A stretch of 41,496 nucleotides of DNA from an uncultured Oscillospiraceae bacterium. GTDB lineage: Bacteria > Bacillota > Clostridia > Oscillospirales > Acutalibacteraceae. Positions 31,503 to 39,362 of the stretch are shown piece after piece (positions within the stretch are counted from its first letter, which is position 1; each line of letters begins with the position of its first letter). The stretch is from NCBI GenBank assembly GCA_900543305.1, contig UQQZ01000013.1, forward strand, positions 1-41,496, given 5' to 3'. Position numbers and translations under genes: made by a program. Below the pieces are notes generated by a model. The model made no database searches. It saw only the letters and a list, made by a program, of their open reading frames with translations, and was not told the DNA's origin.

Positions 31503-32348
31503 TCAGCCCTGGTTTTCCGCCAGCAGCCGGTAGATTTCCCCTTTCTTGAAACCTGTCTCCTTGGCCGCCTGTTTGGCAGCCTCTGTAGGGGAAAGACCTC
31601 CCTGAGCCAGGGAACGGGCCAGGTCCGCCGCCTCTTCCAGGGTGTATTCCGGCTCCGGAGCCCCTTCTCGGGCACGGCCCTCCACCACCAGTACAAATTC
31701 CCCTCGAGGTTCCTTTTCCCGGTAATGGGCCGCCGCTTCCCCCAAAGTGGTGCGCCAAACCTCCTCATGGATCTTGGTCAGCTCCCGGCACAGGGCAATT
31801 CTCCGGTCCGGGCCAAACACCTTAGAAAAGTCCGAAAGAGTCTTCCGCAGCTTGTGGGGAGCTTCGTAAAAGATCATGGTGCGCTCTTCCCGCTCCACTT
31901 GTTCCAGGTGTTCCCGGCGGCTGCGCTTGTTGACGCTGAGAAATCCCTCAAAGGTGAACCGGCCTGTGGGCAGGCCGCTGATGGCCAGGGCGGAAAGGGC
32001 CGCCGTGGGCCCCGGCACCACATACACCGGAATTTCCGCCTGAGCACAGGCTGCCACCAAAGTCTCCCCGGGATCGGAGATGGCAGGCATTCCCGCGTCG
32101 GACACCAGGGCGCAGCTCTGCCCCTCTTGCAGCCGGGCCACAATCATGGGTCCGTGTTCCAGCTTATTGTGCTCAAAATAGCTGATCAAGGGCTTTTTGA
32201 TCCCAAAATGGGTCAGCAGCTTCAAGGTCACCCGGGTGTCCTCCGCGGCGATAAAGTCCACTTCCCCCAGCACTTCCAGGGCCCGGGGAGAAAAATCCCC
32301 CAGGTTCCCGATGGGCGTCCCCACCACATACAGCGCCCCTTGTTCCAT
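31503..32348 (-). CDS. rsmI: 16S rRNA C1402 ribose 2'-O-methyltransferase RsmI
   Basis: This 281-residue SAM enzyme of the tetrapyrrole-methylase fold has YVVGTPIGNLGDFSPRALEVL at its start, IAAEDTR, LVSDAGMPAISDPG, VVPGPTAALSALAISG and FEGFL. It methylates the ribosomal decoding site. ATG at 32348 with GGAAGGAGG 8 bases upstream. It follows trmN6 after 41 bases, the order seen in Bacillus (yabB, yazA, yabC), with the yazA gene missing here. Its stop lies 7 bases from the convergent spoIIP stop with no terminator between. Confidence 0.96.
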   Translation of the reverse strand: MEQGALYVVGTPIGNLGDFSPRALEVLGEVDFIAAEDTRVTLKLLTHFGIKKPLISYFEHNKLEHGPMIVARLQEGQSCALVSDAGMPAISDPGETLVAACAQAEIPVYVVPGPTAALSALAISGLPTGRFTFEGFLSVNKRSRREHLEQVEREERTMIFYEAPHKLRKTLSDFSKVFGPDRRIALCRELTKIHEEVWRTTLGEAAAHYREKEPRGEFVLVVEGRAREGAPEPEYTLEEAADLARSLAQGGLSPTEAAKQAAKETGFKKGEIYRLLAENQG

Positions 32349-32389
32349 CGCTTCCGCCTCCTTCCGGGATTTCCCCGGCTTATGTTCCC

Positions 32390-33142
32390 TCATCCTAGGG
32401 ACGAGGGGTTGTGTTCCGGATTGTTCCGGTAGTCTCCGTAAATGACCTCCAGCTCCGCCGAGGGGGAACCGTCCGGCCCTTCCAGCAGCAACACCGGCTC
32501 CACCACCATGCCCACTTTTCCCCCGCTGCGGCATTCCAGCAAAAAGAGGAAGGGGGCCTTGCCCACCCGCTGCTGGCACAACCGCAGCCGTTTGGGCTCC
32601 AGGGCGTACCGGTGAAAGACCTCCATGGCCTCCGAAAGGCGTGCAGGACGGAGACAGAGAAACAGCTTTCCCCCATACCGCAGCCCATACCGGGCTCCCC
32701 GGGCCAACTCCTCCAGAGAGAGTGTGTCCCCCTGGCGGGCGGTGCGCCGGGCATCATCCCCGCTGGGGATGCCTGCCCCAGGGGCGGTGTAGGGGGGATT
32801 GCAGGCAATCAAGTCCAGACTGCCGGCAGGAAACAATTCCTCCATCCGGCGTACATCCCCCTGGAGGATGCGGATCTGGTTCTCATAGCCGCTTTCCTCC
32901 ACGGAGCGCCGGGCCTGCCGGGCCCCCTGTTCCCGCAGTTCCACCCCGGTAATGGACCCGGCTTTTCCCCGAGCTCGCCAAAGCAGGGGAATCACCCCGC
33001 AGCCGGTGCCCAGGTCCGCACAGCGTTCCCCCCGCCGGGGCATGGAAAAATCCGCCAGTAAAATGGCGTCGGTGCCGAATCCGTGTTCCCGGCTCACCAG
33101 CACTTTGCTGCCTGCCGAAAGGGGTTCCCAGTGTTCCTCCAT
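32390..33142 (-). CDS. trmN6: tRNA1(Val) A37 N6-methyltransferase family protein
   Basis: This 250-residue SAM-dependent methyltransferase has ADLGTGCGVIPLLW (SAM site) and the N6-adenine motif CNPPYTAP. The opening SREHGFGTDAILLADF is typical of the YfiC/YabB group, which modifies A37 of a tRNA. ATG at 33142 follows GGGAGGT closely; a start at 33190 is possible but unsupported. Located between the ferredoxin terminator and rsmI, so its transcription depends on read-through or on a promoter I cannot identify. Confidence 0.9.
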   Translation of the reverse strand: MEEHWEPLSAGSKVLVSREHGFGTDAILLADFSMPRRGERCADLGTGCGVIPLLWRARGKAGSITGVELREQGARQARRSVEESGYENQIRILQGDVRRMEELFPAGSLDLIACNPPYTAPGAGIPSGDDARRTARQGDTLSLEELARGARYGLRYGGKLFLCLRPARLSEAMEVFHRYALEPKRLRLCQQRVGKAPFLFLLECRSGGKVGMVVEPVLLLEGPDGSPSAELEVIYGDYRNNPEHNPSSLG

Positions 33143-33153
33143 AAAGACCTCCC

Positions 33154-33193
33154 AAAACAAAAAGAAGAGCCCGCTGGGAGGAATTCCCACCGG
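33154..33193 (-). terminator. Terminator of the ferredoxin gene
   Basis: On the minus strand CCG-G-TGGGA pairs with TCCCA-G-CGG (33193-33185 with 33179-33171) around a short loop, followed by GCTCTTCTTTTTGTTTT. It ends only about 11 bases before the trmN6 start. Confidence 0.7.
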
Positions 33194-33226
33194 ACCCCGC
33201 TTTTCTGAAATTTTCAGACCCGAAAC

Positions 33227-33397
33227 TTAGCCCTCCTGGGGAGCGCCCACAGGGCAGGTGCCGGCGCAAGCGCCGCAATCAATGCAGGTATCGGGGTCGA
33301 TCACATATTTGCCATCGCCCTCGGAGATAGCTCCAACGGGGCATTCGCTGGCGCAAGCGCCGCAGGCAATACATTCATCGCTGATCACATAAGGCAT
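33227..33397 (-). CDS. Small ferredoxin with two [4Fe-4S] clusters
   Basis: This 56-residue protein has two CxxCxxCxxxCP motifs (Cys9, 12, 15, 19 and Cys38, 41, 44, 48), the classic clostridial 2[4Fe-4S] ferredoxin that carries electrons in anaerobic metabolism. I start at the ATG at 33397, with GGAGGTG 6 bases upstream; a start at 33412 has no such site. It has its own promoter and terminator and is inserted between ricT and trmN6. Confidence 0.96.
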   Translation of the reverse strand: MPYVISDECIACGACASECPVGAISEGDGKYVIDPDTCIDCGACAGTCPVGAPQEG

Positions 33398-33428
33398 GAG
33401 GAACACCTCCATTCAGATTTTCAAGCTT

Positions 33429-33456
33429 ATTTTATCACATTTTAGTAAAATTGCAA
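33429..33456 (-). promoter_or_regulatory. Ferredoxin promoter
   Basis: On the minus strand TTGCAA (33456-33451), 16 bases, TAAAAT (33434-33429), with TG one base before the -10 (extended -10). Confidence 0.7.
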
Positions 33457-33508
33457 TCCCTTTTTCTCAATCCTGTGCAAAAATTGGCGAAGAAGTTCCT
33501 GGAAAAAC

Positions 33509-34378
33509 TCAGGTTTCTTCCAAGTCTTTCAGCTCCTCCAGCTCCTTCCGGGCCACCTTGATCTTCCCGTCCCGGAGCACTTTTACCTCCGACACCTTGA
33601 ACACCTTGGGCGCCCCATCGGGATCCTTGTCCAGCCGGATGGTCAGCTTCCGGGTCAGAAGATTCTGCTCGATGACAACTCCTTTGCCCTCAGGGGTGGA
33701 CACCAAAGCCCCCACCTTGGGGGTGGACCGGAGCAGATCCTGGTAGGCCTCCTGCTCGTATTTCAGGCAGCACATGAGCCGCCCGCAGGCGCCGGAAATC
33801 TTCACCGGGTTCAGGGACAACCCCTGCTCCTTGGCCATCTTGATGGATACGGGCGTAAACCCGCCCAGAAAGGACCCGCAGCAGAAAGGCCGGCCGCAAA
33901 TTCCCATGCCGCCCAGCATTTTGGCCTCGTCCCGGACGCCGATCTGCCGCAGCTCGATTCGGGTGCGGAACATGCCCGCCAGGTCCTTCACCAGCTCCCG
34001 GAAGTCCACACGGCCGTCCGCGGTGAAGTAAAAGAGGATCTTGGAGTTGTCGAAGGTGTACTCCACGTCCACCAGCTTCATCTCCAGGCCCCGCTCGGCG
34101 ATCTTCTTTTCGCAGGCCTTAAAGGCGCTCTTTTCCTTTTTCCGGTTCTCCGCCACCTTTTTCAGGTCTTCCTTGGTGGCCCGCCGGATCAGTTTCCGCA
34201 GGGGCTGAACAATGGCAGAGTCGCTGACTTCCCGATTTTCCAGGGCCACTTCCCCGCACTCGGTTCCCCGGGCGGTTTCCACAATCACCATGACCCCCTT
34301 TTCCAGGGTCTCTCCCTGGGGATCAAAATAGTACACTTTTCCTGTATTTTTAAAGCGCACGCCGATCACTTCGGCCAT
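33509..34378 (-). CDS. ricT: RicT/YaaT, PSP1-domain protein
   Basis: This 289-residue protein carries the PSP1 domain: VIGVRFKNTGKVYYF at the start, the conserved GRVDFRELVKDLA and RIELRQIGVRDEAKMLGG, then Cys motifs CGRPFCC and CGRLMCCLKYE. In Bacillus RicT joins RicA and RicF in an Fe-S complex that affects RNase Y, sporulation and competence. I use the ATG at 34378, 6 bases after GGAGGG; the ATG at 34384 touches the site. holB lies 59 bases upstream, as in Bacillus. Confidence 0.95.
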   Translation of the reverse strand: MAEVIGVRFKNTGKVYYFDPQGETLEKGVMVIVETARGTECGEVALENREVSDSAIVQPLRKLIRRATKEDLKKVAENRKKEKSAFKACEKKIAERGLEMKLVDVEYTFDNSKILFYFTADGRVDFRELVKDLAGMFRTRIELRQIGVRDEAKMLGGMGICGRPFCCGSFLGGFTPVSIKMAKEQGLSLNPVKISGACGRLMCCLKYEQEAYQDLLRSTPKVGALVSTPEGKGVVIEQNLLTRKLTIRLDKDPDGAPKVFKVSEVKVLRDGKIKVARKELEELKDLEET

Positions 34379-34437
34379 ACGCATCCCTCCTTTCCTGCCG
34401 GGATTTCCCGGCTCTTCCTGGAGCGCTTCCCTTCCGG

Positions 34438-35421
34438 TCACCGGCCCGCCGCTTCCCGCAGCCGGGCGCTGAAATCCGTGGTGAGCAGAGCCATATTGGC
34501 GTTTCTCTCCAGCTTTTGACGGAATTCTCCCGGCAAAGGCGCCAAGGCCATCAGCCGTTTCCGGGACAGGGCGCTGAGCCGGTCCGCCGTTTCCGGCGCA
34601 CCTCCCAACACCGCGCTTCCTCCCGCCCGCAGCACGCAGGCGTCTCGGAAGATCACCTCCAGCCGGGCAAGCACCTCCCGGAACAGCTCCCGGTCCTTTT
34701 GCAGGGGCGCCACCGCCTGAAGAAGGCTGTCCTCCCGAGGCTCCGTCACTCCCCGGGCAATGGCCTGGGCCAGGGAAAAGGCCCGGGCAGCTTCCCCACC
34801 GGAAAGTTCTTCCAGCATCCGTCCAATATTTCCCCCGCACAGGGCCGCCAGTTCCCGGGCCCGTTCCGGGGTCACCTGCTCCCGGGCCGCCACATAGGCC
34901 GCCGCTTCCTCCTGGGAGGGAGGCTGGAGCAAAAAACTTTGAACCCGGCTGCGGATGGTGGGCAGCAGCCGTTCCGCTGAAGGGCACACCAAAAGGAACA
35001 CCCCGTGCTCCGGGGGTTCCTCGATCAATTTGAGCAGTTTGTTCTGGGCCGGCTCCAAGGTCCGGTTTCCCAAAAACAGCAGATAAACGCTGACCTCCGC
35101 TTCCTCGGGCATCCGGTAGGCATCGGAGATCACGCTCTTCACCGCGTCAACAGTAAGGGAGCGGGTCGCCCCGCTCCCTTCCACAACGCGGATATCGGGA
35201 TGTGTTCCGGCTTTGGCCCGCACGCAGGAAGGGCACACCCCGCAGGGGGCGTGCTCCCGGTCCCGGCACACCAGGGCCTGGGCCAACAGCCGGGCAAAGG
35301 TCCGTTTCCCGCACCCCGGCTCCCCCTGGAGCAGCAGGGCGTGCGGAAATCGGCCCGCGGCAAAAGCGGCGGAAAGAGCCGCCTTCACCTCTTGATTGCC
35401 CAAAAATCCGGGAAATTCCAT
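34438..35421 (-). CDS. holB: DNA polymerase III delta-prime subunit
   Basis: This 327-residue clamp-loader AAA+ protein has P-loop GEPGCGKRT (33-41), a zinc-binding set Cys52, Cys60, Cys63, Cys66 (CGVCPSC), NKLLKLIEEPPEH and IRSRVQSF (the sensor-1 SRC motif with Val for Cys). It helps load the sliding clamp. ATG at 35421 overlaps the darA stop (TGATG), so the two are coupled. Gene order darA-holB-ricT matches Bacillus apart from the missing yaaR. Confidence 0.95.
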   Translation of the reverse strand: MEFPGFLGNQEVKAALSAAFAAGRFPHALLLQGEPGCGKRTFARLLAQALVCRDREHAPCGVCPSCVRAKAGTHPDIRVVEGSGATRSLTVDAVKSVISDAYRMPEEAEVSVYLLFLGNRTLEPAQNKLLKLIEEPPEHGVFLLVCPSAERLLPTIRSRVQSFLLQPPSQEEAAAYVAAREQVTPERARELAALCGGNIGRMLEELSGGEAARAFSLAQAIARGVTEPREDSLLQAVAPLQKDRELFREVLARLEVIFRDACVLRAGGSAVLGGAPETADRLSALSRKRLMALAPLPGEFRQKLERNANMALLTTDFSARLREAAGR

Positions 35422-35744
35422 CAGACCTTCTCGAACCGGTCCACGTTCAGCACAAAGATGGTGGATCCGCCCACCGTGACTTCCACGGGGAAGGAGGAAT
35501 ACATGCCCACTTCCATGGTGGAGGTGCTGGGAACGATCTGGGTGCGGCGGCTGGAATACTTGGAAATGATGCCGATCACATCATCCACCTTGTCATCTTC
35601 CACGCCGGAGATAAAGGTGGTGTTGCCCGCCATCAAAAAACCGCCGGTGGTGGCCAGCTTCGTTACGGAGAAGCCTTCCCGAGTCAGCGCGGAGGACACC
35701 GCGCCGCTATCGTCGTTGCTGACAATTGCAAGGATCAGTTTCAT
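35421..35744 (-). CDS. darA: Cyclic-di-AMP receptor DarA (PstA, PII-like)
   Basis: This 107-residue PII-like protein binds c-di-AMP in Bacillus and Staphylococcus. It matches throughout: KLILAIVSNDDSGAVSSAL, TKLATTGGFLMAGNTTFISG, a trimmed loop, and ATIFV-like end STIFVLNVDRFEKV. It is a trimeric signal protein whose downstream partner is not established. ATG at 35744 has only a weak site (AAAGG). Upstream TAGAAT about 100 bases before the start, with a poor -35, may be its promoter. Confidence 0.96.
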   Translation of the reverse strand: MKLILAIVSNDDSGAVSSALTREGFSVTKLATTGGFLMAGNTTFISGVEDDKVDDVIGIISKYSSRRTQIVPSTSTMEVGMYSSFPVEVTVGGSTIFVLNVDRFEKV

Positions 35745-35900
35745 AATCTACCATGCCTTTCCCGGCCTGGGGCGAATGCCCGCCCCGTGACCAATTGAAG
35801 ATGCGCCCCCCATCCGGTCTTTCGGCCGGAGGATGTGACGAAAGTTGCTATGGCTATTCTACCATTAAACTTAGAAAAATGAAAGTTTTTTTTGAAATTT

Positions 35901-37217
35901 TTATGAAAACCCACCGGAGAGGGACCTTCCCTTGGGCCTCCTTCCCAAAGCCCCCTCTCGAGCCAGCTCCTTGCGGACTTCTTTTTCCAGGAAAAACAGG
36001 GCAATCACATTGGGCAGGGCCATCAAACCGTTCATGGCGTCTCCCAGCTGAAACACCGTTCCCACAGGCAGAAAACAGCCCAGCACCGCAGCCACGGCAG
36101 CCGCCAGAGCATAGACCGTTTTCCCTCTGCCTCCCGTCAGGTAGAACAGGCCTTCCCGGCCGTAGCAGCACCAGGCCACCAAAGTGGCCAGAGCAAACAG
36201 GGCCGTACACAGGGAAACCGCTTTCCCGCCCCAGGGACCCAGGGCGCTTTCAAAGGCGTAGAAGGTCAGGGCTGCCCCTTCCAACACCGGGGACCGGCAG
36301 CACAAAATACACAATCCCGTCACCGTGCACATGAGCAAGGTGTCCATAAACACCTGGAAGATCCCCAGGCACCCCAGCTCCACCGGGGTAGGACCCTCTA
36401 CCTCCTGGTAGGCAAAGGCGGAACTGCCCAGACCTGCCTCGTTGGTGAAGATTCCCCGGGAAACCCCGGTCTTCATGGCTAGAAGAGCTCCAGCCACTCC
36501 GCCCGCTCCGGCCCGGAAGGAAAAGGCTCCCTGGAAAATGCTCTGAAAGGCCCCGGGGAGATTGGCCCGAAAGATCCAAAGGACCCCCAGGGATGCGGCA
36601 AAAAACAGAAGGGTCATCAGGGGCACCAACCGTTCGGTGATCTTCACCCCCAGGGTCAGGCCTCCCCGAGCTACAAAGAACACCAGTACTCCCATGGCCA
36701 GGGCTCCCGCTGCCGGGGCCACCCCCAAAGCCTCCAGGGACGCGGCGGCCGCGTTGGTCTGGGCCATATTTCCCATGCCCAGGGACGCCATCACACAGCC
36801 TCCCGCATAGAGGGCGGCCAGAGGCTTTCCCCACCGGCCCACCTGGCGGATGTACCCCAAAGCCCCCGGCGCTTCCCGGTGACGGCCGGCCAGCAGGTTT
36901 TCCGCAAATACGGTCATCATGCCGAACAGGGCAGACACCCACATCCAAAACAGGGATCCCGGTCCCCCGACGGTAATGGCCGCCGCCACTCCTACAATGT
37001 TTCCCGTGCCGATGGAGCCTGCCAAGGCCGCGGTCAGGGCCTGGAAGGAGGAGATCCGCCCCCGTTCACCCCCAGAAGAGCCCAGGGCCGATTTCATCCA
37101 GCGGCCTATCCGACGGATTTGAAACCATCCGCTGGCAAAGGTGAAATAGATCCCCGCCCCCAGGATCAACAACAGCACATGCCAGCCCCACAGCAAAGTG
37201 GAAAGGACTTCCAACAT
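35901..37217 (-). CDS. AgcS-family sodium:alanine/glycine symporter
   Basis: This 438-residue transporter with about ten helices has family marks GSIGTGNIVGVAAAITVGGPG, FAENLLAGRHRE, MGNMAQTNAAA and GIFTNEAGLGSSAFAY. It should import alanine or glycine with sodium. The ATG at 37217 has a weak ribosome site (CAGGTC). It follows the LytTR/DUF3021 pair and a hairpin. About 155 bases without a gene separate it from darA; no clear terminator there. Confidence 0.94.
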   Translation of the reverse strand: MLEVLSTLLWGWHVLLLILGAGIYFTFASGWFQIRRIGRWMKSALGSSGGERGRISSFQALTAALAGSIGTGNIVGVAAAITVGGPGSLFWMWVSALFGMMTVFAENLLAGRHREAPGALGYIRQVGRWGKPLAALYAGGCVMASLGMGNMAQTNAAAASLEALGVAPAAGALAMGVLVFFVARGGLTLGVKITERLVPLMTLLFFAASLGVLWIFRANLPGAFQSIFQGAFSFRAGAGGVAGALLAMKTGVSRGIFTNEAGLGSSAFAYQEVEGPTPVELGCLGIFQVFMDTLLMCTVTGLCILCCRSPVLEGAALTFYAFESALGPWGGKAVSLCTALFALATLVAWCCYGREGLFYLTGGRGKTVYALAAAVAAVLGCFLPVGTVFQLGDAMNGLMALPNVIALFFLEKEVRKELAREGALGRRPKGRSLSGGFS

Positions 37218-37350
37218 GGCCTAGGACCTGCCGCCGGGCAAGGCAGTCCCCTGGGGCGGCCGATCCGATACAGGGAATCTTTTGGGCATGGCAACCGGCT
37301 CCTTTCTGGGCTGGATAGTACAGTATAGTCTCCTCTCCGCCCATGTATGC

Positions 37351-37386
37351 AAAAGTTTCGGCCCCATCCGGTTTGACGGGGCCGAA
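37351..37386 (-). terminator. Terminator of the LytTR-DUF3021 unit
   Basis: TTCGGCCCC and GGGGCCGAA form a perfect 9-bp stem with a 12-base loop; ACTTTTG follows on the minus strand. The U-run is short, so efficiency is uncertain. Confidence 0.65.
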
Positions 37387-37395
37387 GAAAACACC

Positions 37396-37830
37396 TTATT
37401 TGTTCCGATCCTTTTTGTACCGGCCCAAAGCGTCGTCGTAGACTTTCCGCCGCAAACGGAATCCCACTTCAAACACCAGGGAAATGATCACATAGCCTGC
37501 CAAGAAGCAGCCCGCAAACACAATCCAGTATTCCACTTGTCCCGTGGGAAACCACCGGAATGTCACGGCACAGAGAGCTATCACCGGCAGCAACACCAGG
37601 GCAAACAGCACCATCCTCCACAGGTAAGACAGACGTTTCACCACGTTGCCGGAGAAGAGAATATACTGCAGCACCGTGGCAACTGCGCAGATCAACAGCA
37701 TCTCATAGATTCTTTCCCGCCGCATGGTTTCCTTGGAATAGTCAAAGGCTGTAAACACCAAAGTCGCCACGGTAAAGGAAATACACAGGTTCGTCAGCAA
37801 CTGAGGCAGACACTCCACCAGTTTTTTCAT
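37396..37830 (-). CDS. DUF3021 membrane protein (partner of LytTR regulator)
   Basis: This 144-residue protein has four membrane helices (about 12-32, 42-60, 73-92, 101-122) and a basic tail (RLRRKVYDDALGRYKKD), typical of DUF3021. In streptococcal LytTR regulatory systems a membrane protein of this kind restrains the DNA-binding partner encoded just upstream. GGGAGG lies 6 bases before the ATG at 37830, 23 bases after the LytTR gene. The signal it senses is unknown. Confidence 0.88.
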   Translation of the reverse strand: MKKLVECLPQLLTNLCISFTVATLVFTAFDYSKETMRRERIYEMLLICAVATVLQYILFSGNVVKRLSYLWRMVLFALVLLPVIALCAVTFRWFPTGQVEYWIVFAGCFLAGYVIISLVFEVGFRLRRKVYDDALGRYKKDRNK

Positions 37831-37853
37831 TTGTTTCCTCCCTTTTTACATGG

Positions 37854-38291
37854 TTACATGCCCAGCTTCTTGCGAATGGCCGGGGCGTATTGCCTGGAAA
37901 CCCCTACCACTTCCCCGTTTTCCAGGGTCAGCTGCAGGCGGCCTCCCAGGTCGGGACGGATGGATGAAACCCGTCCGAAATTGACAATCACCGACTTGCT
38001 GGCCCGGACAAAGTCCCAGGAAGCCAGCCGCTCCTCCAACTCGTACAGCCGCAGAGGCGTTTCGTAAACACCCTCGGCGGTGTAGAGAAATGTACGTTTA
38101 TCCACGGACTCAATGTACAGCACCTGTCCCGCTTCAAACAGGTAGGTCCGGCCTTCCCGGGTCCCCGTAAGGCGCTGGTCAAAGGACCGCAGAGCCGCCA
38201 GGATCCCCATGATCTGAGGGGTGGCCTCCCTGCACCGGATAACCACTTCGGTCTCCGTGAACCCGGGATTTTCTTCCAGAACAATCTTCAT
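37854..38291 (-). CDS. LytTR-family DNA-binding regulator
   Basis: This 145-residue protein has an N-terminal segment of about 45 residues and a C-terminal LytTR domain (about 50-145) with GQVLYIESVDKRTFLY, YELEERLASWDFVRASKSVIVN and a closing SRQYAPAIRKKLGM. There is no receiver domain, so it is not a classic response regulator. Paired with the DUF3021 gene it forms a LytTR regulatory system, usually autoregulatory. ATG at 38291 has GGAAGGAAG 7 bases upstream. Targets are not identifiable here. Confidence 0.92.
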   Translation of the reverse strand: MKIVLEENPGFTETEVVIRCREATPQIMGILAALRSFDQRLTGTREGRTYLFEAGQVLYIESVDKRTFLYTAEGVYETPLRLYELEERLASWDFVRASKSVIVNFGRVSSIRPDLGGRLQLTLENGEVVGVSRQYAPAIRKKLGM

Positions 38292-38321
38292 ACCGTCACT
38301 TCCTTCCGCAGCTGCAAGACC

Positions 38322-38350
38322 AGTATAGCAACCCTGCATGCCCTTCACAA
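38322..38350 (-). promoter_or_regulatory. Promoter of the LytTR-DUF3021 unit
   Basis: On the minus strand TTGTGA (38350-38345), 17 bases, TATACT (38327-38322). Start near 38315, about 25 bases before the LytTR ATG. No clear LytTR direct-repeat box was found. Confidence 0.65.
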
Positions 38351-38391
38351 GGGGGGAAAAACCAAGTGGGAGGAATCGGCCCCCAACCTGC

Positions 38392-38429
38392 AAAAAAAGC
38401 GCAGGAACCCTTCCAGGTCCATGCGCTTT
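38392..38429 (-). terminator. Terminator of the hemolysin III-like gene
   Basis: AAAGCGCA and TGCGCTTT pair over 8 bp around an 18-base loop; the minus strand continues with UUUU. Confidence 0.88.
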
Positions 38430-38445
38430 TTCTATGCTTTTTCTC

Positions 38446-39162
38446 TTATTGCAGAATTCCCCAAACGCTCACCGTGTGGAGGACGCTGCCTGCCAGCACG
38501 AACAGGTGGAAGACGGAGTGAATATAGGGAATCTTCTTGCCCACCCCGTACAGCACTGCTCCCAAGGTGTAGCAGATTCCTCCAGCCAGCAGGCACCAGA
38601 AGGTGACCCCGGAGGCGGCTCGGTAAAAGTCCCCCATAGCCAAAACCACCACCCAGCCCATGGCCAGATAACATACCATGGACACCTTCCGGAACCGCTC
38701 CACACTGATGGCGTTGAGTATCACTCCCAAAACCGCCGCCAGCCAAACCACCCCAAACATGGCCGCCCCTTTGACGCCTCCCAGGCACACCAAGGTAATA
38801 GGCGTGTAGGTGCCCGCAATCAGCAGGAAAATGGTGCAGTGATCCAGAGAGCGAAATACCACCTTGGCCCGGTTGATCCCCAAGGCGTGATACAGGGTGG
38901 AGACGGTGTAAAGCAGAATCATGGTGCCCCCGTACACGGCCCCGCAGGTCAGGGCAAGGGGCGTTCTCCGGCAGGTAAGCAGCAGGAAAACCAAAGCCCC
39001 CACCGCAAACAGGGCCGACACCCCGTGGGACACGGAGGAGAAGATCTCCTCTCCTAAGGTGTAGCGAGGCAGTCCCAGCCGCTTCCGCTTTTCCGCCCGC
39101 AGCTGATTGTTCTGCCGGCGGCGGGCCCATCGAATTTCTCTTGCAGTCATGGGATAATCCAC
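38446..39162 (-). CDS. Hemolysin III / PAQR-family membrane protein
   Basis: This 238-residue protein has seven helices and PAQR marks: GEEIFSSVSHGVSALFA (Ser/His), LYTVSTLYHAL, SLDHCTIFLLIAGTYTPI and the C-terminal SVFHLFVLAGSVLHTVSV, whose His/Asp residues form a possible zinc site. Function in bacteria is uncertain, and the hemolysin name rests on early work. I choose GTG at 39162 because AGGAGGG lies 6 bases upstream; ATG at 39192 is before that site. A small hairpin (AGGGTG/CACCCT) sits just upstream of the ribosome site and could affect translation. Confidence 0.88.
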   Translation of the reverse strand: MDYPMTAREIRWARRRQNNQLRAEKRKRLGLPRYTLGEEIFSSVSHGVSALFAVGALVFLLLTCRRTPLALTCGAVYGGTMILLYTVSTLYHALGINRAKVVFRSLDHCTIFLLIAGTYTPITLVCLGGVKGAAMFGVVWLAAVLGVILNAISVERFRKVSMVCYLAMGWVVVLAMGDFYRAASGVTFWCLLAGGICYTLGAVLYGVGKKIPYIHSVFHLFVLAGSVLHTVSVWGILQ

Positions 39163-39205
39163 GGAGATCCCTCCTAAAGGGTGGTAAAACACCCTGAATT
39201 TTTAC

Positions 39206-39263
39206 ATCTAGTTTTTAAAACCAGATCTAAAAGTATTATACACTGAAACATCTAAAAATACAA
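39206..39263 (-). promoter_or_regulatory. Promoter and palindromic operator of the hemolysin III-like gene
   Basis: On the minus strand TTGTAT (39263-39258), 17 bases, TATAAT (39240-39235). A 21-base near-perfect palindrome at 39206-39226 (arms ATCTAGTTTT and AAACCAGAT) directly follows the predicted start. Further TTTTAGAT copies occur at about 39249-39256 and 39226-39233. A repressor site is likely; the regulator is unknown. Confidence 0.7.
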
Positions 39264-39327
39264 GTCCATTGGGGGAAGATGGTGAGAAACTTTCCCTGAT
39301 TTTTCCCCTTTTTTCCGAAAGTATTCA

Positions 39328-39356
39328 TTGACTTTTCCCTATCTCCATGGTAAAGT
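39328..39356 (+). promoter_or_regulatory. Promoter of the 39595 ABC exporter gene
   Basis: TTGACT at 39328-39333, 17 bases, TAAAGT at 39351-39356. Start near 39363, leaving a leader of about 230 bases. Confidence 0.7.
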
Positions 39357-39362
39357 GTCAGT

